Positions 1 through 5,246 of a stretch of DNA of 11,680 nt are shown piece after piece. Source of the DNA: Lachnospiraceae bacterium (GTDB lineage: Bacteria; Bacillota; Clostridia; Lachnospirales; Lachnospiraceae); the NCBI GenBank assembly GCA_009774345.1, contig VSNR01000136.1:1-11680 (forward strand), written 5' to 3'. The translations under genes and the position numbers were made by a program. Each line of letters begins with the position of its first letter. The stretch's first letter is position 1. Below the pieces are notes generated by a model. That model was given only the letters and a program-made list of their open reading frames with translations, made no database searches and was not told where the DNA came from.

Positions 1-150
1 GGTAAAAATATCACTGTAGAACTTCATGTAGCACCGGCCGATATGGGGAAAGTGATTGGCAAGCAGGGCAGAATTGCGAAGGCAATCCGTTCTGTTGTCA
101 AGGCAGCATCTTCCAAGGATAATCTAAAGGTAGATGTTGAGATTGTGTAA
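1..150 (+). CDS. khpA: KhpA, KH-domain RNA-binding protein (3' end only)
   Basis: Only the last 49 codons are in the window, open in frame 1 and ending in TAA at 148-150. The visible part contains a KH-type GxxG loop (G-K-Q-G, codons at about 58-69) followed by a helix rich in Ala, Ile and Arg, then a final beta strand ending in EIV. This matches the C-terminal half of the small (about 75-80 residue) YlqC/KhpA family. Family members bind RNA, often together with KhpB (Jag), and affect cell elongation and division in Firmicutes. The usual gene order rpsP-khpA-rimM-trmD supports the call, since rimM and trmD follow here. A terminator-like hairpin comes 6 bp after the stop. The start and the upstream rpsP are outside the window. 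Confidence 0.9.
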   Translation, partial: GKNITVELHVAPADMGKVIGKQGRIAKAIRSVVKAASSKDNLKVDVEIV

Positions 151-156
151 GGTCAT

Positions 157-190
157 AAAAGGGTGTTCTTATGAACACCCTTTTCTTTCG
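157..190 (+). terminator. Intrinsic terminator or attenuator between khpA and rimM
   Basis: AAAAGGGTGTTC at 157-168 and GAACACCCTTTT at 173-184 form a perfect 12-bp inverted repeat with a TTAT loop, followed by CTTT so that the 3' side reads as a T-rich tract (181-189). The core is an 8-bp stem of mixed GC content. It lies between the khpA stop (150) and the rimM ribosome binding site (192-199). No room remains for a promoter between hairpin and rimM, so rimM must be reached by read-through. A partial terminator or an RNA processing/stability element is more likely than a full stop. Confidence 0.75.
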
Positions 191-205
191 CAGAAAGGAG
201 AATTC

Positions 206-715
206 ATGGAGGATTTATTGCAGGTAGGGGCGATCACGCAGCCGCATGGCGTTCACGGAGAAGTCAAGGTATTTCCCACCACGAATGATGTGAGACGGTT
301 CAAGAAGCTCAAGGAGGTTATCCTAGATACAGGAAAGGAAAAGAAAACACTCGAAATAGAAGGCGTGAAGTTCTTTAAACAATATGCAATCCTGAAATTC
401 AAAGGGTTTGACAGTATCAATGACATTGAAAAGTACAAGGGAAAGCCGCTGCTTGTGACGAGGGAAAACGCAGTAAAACTTGGGCGCGACGAGTATTTTA
501 TAGCGGATTTGATTGGTTTGGCAGTATATGATGAGCAAGACCAGTATCTCGGTGTGCTGACGAATGTGATCGAGACTGGCGCCAATGATGTGTACGAGGT
601 CAAGTTTGAGGACGGCAGACAGGTATTGTTCCCGGCAATCAAGCAGTGTATCCTTGACGTGGATTTGGAGAATCGGAAGATGAAGGTACACATTATGGAT
701 GGACTGTTGGATTAG
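206..715 (+). CDS. rimM: Ribosome maturation factor RimM
   Basis: This 169-residue protein has the family's usual length. RimM helps assemble the head of the 30S subunit, binding ribosomal protein S19 and aiding 16S rRNA processing in the cytoplasm. The N-terminal RimM domain opens with the G-x-H-G-x-x-G-E-V-K-V signature (residues about 14-22). A PRC-barrel follows from about residue 95, with G-A-N-D-V-Y-E-V (125-132) and the closing pattern LFP..K..I..VD....K..V....GLL (141-168). I chose ATG at 206 because AGAAAGGAG (192-199) is ideally spaced before it and homology begins there. An upstream in-frame ATG at 134 would overlap khpA and translate the terminator hairpin. trmD follows 11 bp after the stop, the standard partner arrangement. 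Confidence 0.95.
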   Translation: MEDLLQVGAITQPHGVHGEVKVFPTTNDVRRFKKLKEVILDTGKEKKTLEIEGVKFFKQYAILKFKGFDSINDIEKYKGKPLLVTRENAVKLGRDEYFIADLIGLAVYDEQDQYLGVLTNVIETGANDVYEVKFEDGRQVLFPAIKQCILDVDLENRKMKVHIMDGLLD

Positions 716-726
716 GGAGAGGATTT

Positions 727-1455
727 ATGCATTTTCATGTTATGACACTGTTTCCTGAGATGGTGCTTGACGGGCTTCGGACCAGCATTATAGGACGGGC
801 AGAGGAAAAGGGCTGTATCTCCATAGAGGCGGTAAATATACGCGACTACACACTTGATAAGCATAAGAAGGTGGACGACTACACGTATGGCGGCGGGGCA
901 GGTATGCTGATGCAGGCGCAGCCGGTGTATGACTGCTGGCGGGCATTGGAGGAGAGGATTGCACAGCGCAAGGGTGCAAAGCACAGAACGCGCGTCATCT
1001 ATGTGACGCCGCAGGGAGAGGTTTTCCATCAAAAAAAGGCAGCAGAGTTGTCACAGGAGGAGGATTTGATTTTCTTGTGCGGACATTACGAAGGAATTGA
1101 CGAGCGAGTGCTGGAGGAGATTGTTACGGATTATATTTCCATCGGTGATTATGTGCTTACAGGCGGCGAGCTTCCCGCGATGGTACTGATCGATGCCGTG
1201 TCAAGGCTTGTGCCGGGGGTGCTCAATAATGGAGAGTCAGCGCAGACGGAATCCCATGCCAATGGGCTTTTGGAGTATCCGCAGTACTCAAGACCGGAAA
1301 TCTGGCATGAGAGAAGGGTGCCGGAGGTACTTTTGAGCGGGCACCATGCCAATATTGAAAAGTGGCGCATGGAGCAGTCTTTGGAGAGGACAAAGGAGCG
1401 CAGGCCGGAACTGTATGAGGCATATATAAAATCTTGTCAAATTTTACAAAAATAG
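727..1455 (+). CDS. trmD: tRNA (guanine-N1)-methyltransferase TrmD
   Basis: TrmD makes m1G at position 37 of tRNAs, using S-adenosylmethionine, which prevents +1 frameshifting. The 242-residue protein is full length. The trefoil-knot SAM site is clear: YVTPQGE (92-98), LCGHYEGIDERV (117-128) and SIGDYVLTGGELPAM (138-152). The conserved Arg equivalent to H. influenzae Arg154 is R160. The C-terminal half has the tRNA-binding pattern GLLEYPQYSRPE (180-191), VPEVLLSGHH (198-207) and a closing R-R-P-E-L. The residue aligned with the proposed catalytic Asp169 is Glu175 (sequence T-E-S-H), a conservative change that I believe occurs in other Clostridia. AGGGAGAGGA before ATG 727 is a strong ribosome binding site. 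No rplS follows, although that is the usual next gene. Confidence 0.96.
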   Translation: MHFHVMTLFPEMVLDGLRTSIIGRAEEKGCISIEAVNIRDYTLDKHKKVDDYTYGGGAGMLMQAQPVYDCWRALEERIAQRKGAKHRTRVIYVTPQGEVFHQKKAAELSQEEDLIFLCGHYEGIDERVLEEIVTDYISIGDYVLTGGELPAMVLIDAVSRLVPGVLNNGESAQTESHANGLLEYPQYSRPEIWHERRVPEVLLSGHHANIEKWRMEQSLERTKERRPELYEAYIKSCQILQK

Positions 1456-1497
1456 CGCGAGGAAACTGTTTAAAAGTGAAATTTTAGAAATTCGCTC

Positions 1498-1526
1498 TTT
1501 AAAATTTCCGGGATATAGTGTATTAT
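1498..1526 (+). promoter_or_regulatory. Candidate sigma-A promoter for zinc-finger gene and polA
   Basis: TTTAAA (1498-1503) and TATTAT (1521-1526) are separated by exactly 17 bp and match the -35 and -10 consensus at 4/6 and 5/6 positions. Transcription would begin near 1533, leaving a leader of roughly 114 nt before the start at 1647. It sits in the only sizeable gap upstream of polA. An AT-rich 9-bp inverted repeat (GAAATTTTA at 1478-1486, TAAAATTTC at 1500-1508) overlaps the -35 element and could be an operator or simply chance. No experimental support; read-through from trmD is equally possible. Confidence 0.5.
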
Positions 1527-1532
1527 TAGGAA

Positions 1533-1646
1533 GGTAATATGTTCAAGTAAACGAATTATGGAAACATGTTTGAAGGGAACTGCTCTCAAACGATGAACCG
1601 GCGTGCTGTAAGGGCACGCAAGGGATACGAAGATGAAAGGACAGCA
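1533..1646 (+). other. Long structured leader upstream of the zinc-finger gene
   Basis: This non-coding stretch precedes the chosen start at 1647. It contains two short hairpins: GTTTGA/TCAAAC (1568-1573 with 1586-1591) and GCGTGC/GCACGC (1601-1606 with 1614-1619). GCTGT at 1605-1609 could instead pair with ACAGC at 1641-1645, which lies between the Shine-Dalgarno sequence AAAGGA and the ATG. The second hairpin and the ACAGC pairing exclude each other, so a translational switch is conceivable. I could not match it to a known riboswitch class. The frame happens to be open from an ATG at 1566, so an N-terminally extended protein is the alternative reading. Confidence 0.35.
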
Positions 1647-1955
1647 ATGGATTGTAAAGAAGCACAGCGCTGTATTCATTTATTTTTAAAAGATGAGTTG
1701 GATTTGGATACGGCATATCAGTTTGTAGAACATATATCTTCCTGTAGTGAATGTATGGAAGAACTTACGGTAGAATACCTTCTGCTGGAAGGCATCAGCA
1801 GATTGGAGAATGCTGAGGATATTGATGTGCAGAGTGAACTGGAGGACAGGCTGAATCGTACTATTACGCGCAAAAAGGTATATAAACAGCTCAAAGCCGG
1901 TCTTTTTTTAGTTGGCTCTATGATAGTATGTATGTTTTTGCTGGGAGGAGTTTAG
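1647..1955 (+). CDS. Small membrane-anchored zinc-finger (anti-sigma-like) protein
   Basis: The predicted product has 102 residues. The N-terminal half carries Cys3 and the H-x3-C-x2-C pattern (H29, C33, C36), the metal-binding layout of zf-HC2/ZAS anti-sigma domains. A charged linker follows, and one hydrophobic helix (about 84-101) ends at the C-terminus. The expected topology is a cytoplasmic zinc domain with a C-terminal membrane anchor and essentially no outside domain. The start at 1647 is chosen because AAAGGA (1636-1641) is well spaced and family similarity begins with M-D-C; the longer frame from 1566 lacks a convincing ribosome binding site. No sigma-factor gene is adjacent, so its partner is unknown. 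The stop is only 6 bp from polA, and polA's ribosome binding site GGGAGGAG (1943-1950) lies inside this gene, suggesting translational coupling. Function is inferred from the motif only. Confidence 0.75.
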   Translation: MDCKEAQRCIHLFLKDELDLDTAYQFVEHISSCSECMEELTVEYLLLEGISRLENAEDIDVQSELEDRLNRTITRKKVYKQLKAGLFLVGSMIVCMFLLGGV

Positions 1956-1961
1956 AGCTGA

Positions 1962-4649
1962 ATGAGTAGAATTGTATTGATAGATGGTGACAGTATTTTA
2001 CAGAAAGCTTTTTATAGTGTGCCAATGATGACGGATACGGCGGGATTCCACACCAATGCGGTTTATGGGTTTTTGAACCTTCTGTTTCGGATTACAACAG
2101 AAAAAAATGCATCAGAAAAACCAGAATATCTGAGTGTGGTATTTGAAGCGGACAACGCTGACAGCCAGAAGGCTTTACAGAAAATGCCAGCGGCACTTTG
2201 CGAGCAGCTTCCTGTTCTGAAAGAACTTCTTTCGGCGATGAATATATATATAGTGGAAAAGGCGGGCTGCAAGGTTATTGATATAATCGGTACCATCACA
2301 GCGCGTTCGGACAAAAAAATGACAGTCGTGTCAGGTAATCGTGATTTTTTGCAGTTTGCATCGGAACATGTCAAGGTCAGCCTGCTTGTAACTGGCGAAG
2401 GAAAAATGGAGTTTGTGGACTATGAGGCAGTACCAGCACATTTTTGTGAAGCCTTGATATTGTCAAAGGCGCTTGGCATCGGCGAAAAGACAGCGGCAAA
2501 TCTGCTGGATACCTACGAGTCGGTTGAGAATTTGTATGCGCATACAGACGAGCTGCCGCAGAAGAGCATTCGGGAGAAACTCGAGGAAAATAAAGAAAAT
2601 ATTGACAGATATCGGGATTTTTATACAATTCATACAGATGCAGCAGTTGATTATTCAGACGAAAAAGCTCGCTTCGATGCAGACAGCCTTTTTACGATAG
2701 AGGCGGACGCCCGATTGCGCCAGCTTGGACTCAACGGCAAGTTTGAGCAGGAGGGACAGGAGAACCGGACGCCGGCAGTCAATCTTGACAGAGACCTCAA
2801 GGTGATCGAGATCAGGACAACAGAAGATGCCAGTCGTGCTTTTGAGACAGCGATAAAGGCTGGAAATGCCGCAGTCCGGATTGTCTATGCCAAGGCGAAG
2901 GACGCTGGCGAGCTGGGGACGTTTGCCGACGGGCAGATGCATCTGCAAGTAGATGCGTCGGAGGAGGTATTTGCCTGTCTGTTGTGCGGCGGTTCTGAGA
3001 ATGAGCAGAATGTGTACTTGATTGAGAGCAAAGAGGCAATCCCGGCAGCATTCTTGCAGGAACAGTTTGAGCGGCTGCTGCTGGCAGAGCAGATGATCGT
3101 CTCTGTGTTTGATGTCAAGAATGATTATAAGAAAATGGTTTCAGCCGGGTGTGACAGGACACTCTCCGCATATGCGCTGACCAAAAATGTTTTTGACTGC
3201 AAGATTGCTGCATATCTGGTAAATCCGCTCAAAAATGATTATGATAGCACCGACATTGCAGCGGAATATCTCCATATCCAGCTTGAGAAGTGGGCGGAGG
3301 TGTTTGGCAAGGCAGACCTCGCCTCGGCATACCGCGGCAGGAGGAAAGAATGTCTGGCATATCTGGCAAAGGAAGCATACTGTTTATACAAGGCAAGACC
3401 GATACTGGAAGCCGCGCTGAAACAGAATCATATGGAGAAACTGTTTAGAGAGTTGGAAATGCCGCTTACGTATGTGCTGTTTGACATGGAGCGGGAGGGC
3501 ATTCTTGTCAAGCCGGAGGAGCTGAAGGCGTATGGAGAGGCGCTCAACGGCAGGATTGGCGAGCTTGAACAGGCAATTCACTCGGCGGCGGGAGAAAAAT
3601 TTAATATTAATTCCCCGAAACAATTAGGAGAAATCTTATTCGAGCAAATGAAACTGCCCGGCGGTAAAAAGACCAAGACGGGGTACTCGACAGCGGCGGA
3701 GGTGCTTGAGAAGCTAGCCGCAGACTATCCGATTGTCAAGGATATACTGGAATACAGAGGGCTTACAAAGCTCAAGTCCACCTACGCGGAGGGACTTGCG
3801 GCGTTTATCGGTGCGGACAATAAGATTCACACAAACTTTAACCAGACGATTACGGCGACAGGAAGGCTGAGCTCAACAGAGCCCAATTTACAGAATATCC
3901 CAATGCGCATGGAGCTTGGCAGGAGGATTCGCAAGGTGTTTATCCCGCAGGAGGGCTGTATTTTCATGGATGCAGACTATTCACAGATCGAACTTCGCGT
4001 GCTGGCGCATATGTCAGACGACGAGCAGTTGATTGAAGCGTACAGGATGGATGAGGACATTCACAGAATTACGGCATCGAAGGTGTTTCACACGCCTTTT
4101 GAGGAGGTTACGGACTTGCAGCGGCGCAACGCAAAGGCAGTGAACTTCGGAATCGTATATGGAATCAGTTCATTTGGGCTGAGTCAGGATTTGAGCATTA
4201 CGCCCAAGGAGGCTAAAGAGTATATTGATGCGTATTTTGAGACGTATCCGGGAATCAAGAAGTTTTTAGATCAGATGGTGGAGGATGCCAAGGAAAAGGG
4301 ATACTGTGAAACCATGTTTGGCAGGCGCAGACCTGTTCCAGAGCTGAAGTCTGCGAATTTTAACCAGCGCTCCTTTGGTGAGCGCGTTGCCATGAACTCC
4401 CCGATACAGGGTACGGCAGCGGATATCATCAAGTACGCGATGATTCATGTGTATGATGCGCTCAAGGAGAAGGGATTAAAGTCGAAACTGATTTTGCAGA
4501 TACATGACGAACTTTTGATCGAGACGAGGACGGATGAGATCGAGGAAGTGCGGTCGGTGCTGACGCAGGAGATGCAGAATGCATGTAAGCTGGCGGTAAA
4601 TTTAGAGATTGACCTGCACACAGGCTCAGATTGGTACGAGGCGAAATAA
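1962..4649 (+). CDS. polA: DNA polymerase I with degenerate 5'-nuclease domain
   Basis: This 895-residue family A polymerase fills gaps in repair and Okazaki-fragment processing. The polymerase domain is intact: motif A DYSQIELR with catalytic D672, O-helix R721, K725 and F729 followed by GIVYG, and motif C H848-D849-E850. The 3'-5' exonuclease-like region (about 300-485) lacks the D355/E357 pair of E. coli and has Glu where D501 should be, so it should not proofread, as in several Firmicutes. The N-terminal 5'-nuclease domain (1-260) is recognisable from LIDGDSI, HTNAVYGF and GIGEKTA but degenerate. The acidic EADD box reads K-V-I-D (104-107), the GDRD box reads G-N-R-D (125-128), the arch FRHE..YK..R is shortened, and the GDxSDNIPGVPG loop is deleted. 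The reading frame is continuous. In many Firmicutes mutM lies between polA and coaE; it is absent here. Confidence 0.96.
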   Translation: MSRIVLIDGDSILQKAFYSVPMMTDTAGFHTNAVYGFLNLLFRITTEKNASEKPEYLSVVFEADNADSQKALQKMPAALCEQLPVLKELLSAMNIYIVEKAGCKVIDIIGTITARSDKKMTVVSGNRDFLQFASEHVKVSLLVTGEGKMEFVDYEAVPAHFCEALILSKALGIGEKTAANLLDTYESVENLYAHTDELPQKSIREKLEENKENIDRYRDFYTIHTDAAVDYSDEKARFDADSLFTIEADARLRQLGLNGKFEQEGQENRTPAVNLDRDLKVIEIRTTEDASRAFETAIKAGNAAVRIVYAKAKDAGELGTFADGQMHLQVDASEEVFACLLCGGSENEQNVYLIESKEAIPAAFLQEQFERLLLAEQMIVSVFDVKNDYKKMVSAGCDRTLSAYALTKNVFDCKIAAYLVNPLKNDYDSTDIAAEYLHIQLEKWAEVFGKADLASAYRGRRKECLAYLAKEAYCLYKARPILEAALKQNHMEKLFRELEMPLTYVLFDMEREGILVKPEELKAYGEALNGRIGELEQAIHSAAGEKFNINSPKQLGEILFEQMKLPGGKKTKTGYSTAAEVLEKLAADYPIVKDILEYRGLTKLKSTYAEGLAAFIGADNKIHTNFNQTITATGRLSSTEPNLQNIPMRMELGRRIRKVFIPQEGCIFMDADYSQIELRVLAHMSDDEQLIEAYRMDEDIHRITASKVFHTPFEEVTDLQRRNAKAVNFGIVYGISSFGLSQDLSITPKEAKEYIDAYFETYPGIKKFLDQMVEDAKEKGYCETMFGRRRPVPELKSANFNQRSFGERVAMNSPIQGTAADIIKYAMIHVYDALKEKGLKSKLILQIHDELLIETRTDEIEEVRSVLTQEMQNACKLAVNLEIDLHTGSDWYEAK

Positions 4650-4652
4650 GAA

Positions 4653-5243
4653 ATGAAGATCATAGGGATTACAGGCGGCGTCGGTGCGGGGAAAACACAG
4701 GTGCTTTCGTATATTGAAGCCCATTACAGATGCAGGATTATCAGGGCGGACGAGGCGGCACACCAACTATATGAGCCGGGACAGGCATGTTATCAGAAGC
4801 TGGTGGCGCTTTTGGGACAGGAAGTGCTGAATGCGGACGGCACAATCCATAAAGCTGAGATGGCAAAAAGGATTTTTCATGACGAGGCGCTGCTGGAACG
4901 CGTCAACAGCATTGTTCACCCTGAAGTGAAGCGCTATATTTTGGATGAGATTGCAAGTGAGCAGGAAAAGGGAACCGCAGATTACTTTTTTATCGAGGCA
5001 GCGCTTTTGATTGAGGAGCAGTATGACCAGATAGTGGATGAAATGTGGTATGTGCATTCCGATGCTGCGGTGCGCAGACAGCGGCTTGCGCAGAGCCGGC
5101 AGTACAGCGAACAGAAGACGGCGGATATTATGCGGGGACAGTTGAGTGAGGCCGCGTTTAGAGCGCACTGTCAGGTGGTGATAACGAACAATGGTGATTT
5201 GGAGGAAACCTACAAACAGGTCAGAGATATAATGGGAGATTGA
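4653..5243 (+). CDS. coaE: Dephospho-CoA kinase CoaE
   Basis: CoaE phosphorylates the 3'-hydroxyl of dephospho-CoA with ATP, the last step of coenzyme A synthesis. The 196-residue protein has the family length. A Walker A loop, GGVGAGKT, sits at residues 8-15, followed by the conserved R-A-D-E (31-34), the N-S-I-V-H-P motif (85-90), an I-E-A-A-L-L-I-E strand in the place of the more common PLLFE, and the lid segment RRQRLAQSR (141-149). The C-terminus has the conserved T-N-N-G-D-L (178-183). The gene starts 3 bp after polA, and its weak GAGG ribosome binding site (4638-4641) lies inside polA, so translation is probably coupled. A polA-coaE association is common in Firmicutes. Confidence 0.95.
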   Translation: MKIIGITGGVGAGKTQVLSYIEAHYRCRIIRADEAAHQLYEPGQACYQKLVALLGQEVLNADGTIHKAEMAKRIFHDEALLERVNSIVHPEVKRYILDEIASEQEKGTADYFFIEAALLIEEQYDQIVDEMWYVHSDAAVRRQRLAQSRQYSEQKTADIMRGQLSEAAFRAHCQVVITNNGDLEETYKQVRDIMGD

Positions 5244-5246
5244 AGT

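Noticed and set aside
134..205. Upstream in-frame start extending RimM by 24 residues
   Set aside because: It overlaps khpA, would translate the terminator hairpin, has no ribosome binding site, and family similarity begins at 206.
1478..1508. Inverted repeat GAAATTTTA/TAAAATTTC as the trmD terminator
   Set aside because: The stem is nearly all A-T and no T-run follows; it overlaps the proposed -35 element, so an operator or chance is more likely.
1568..1645. Known riboswitch (cyclic-di-GMP, THF, ZTP, fluoride considered)
   Set aside because: The conserved core nucleotides of these classes are not present in the leader.
1566..1646. Extended N-terminus of the zinc-finger protein
   Set aside because: No convincing ribosome binding site before 1566 or 1593, and the basic extension does not resemble the family; the start at 1647 has AAAGGA at good distance.
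2139..2501. polA as a frameshifted pseudogene
   Set aside because: The frame is open for all 895 codons and all polymerase motifs downstream are intact; losses are substitutions and in-frame deletions.
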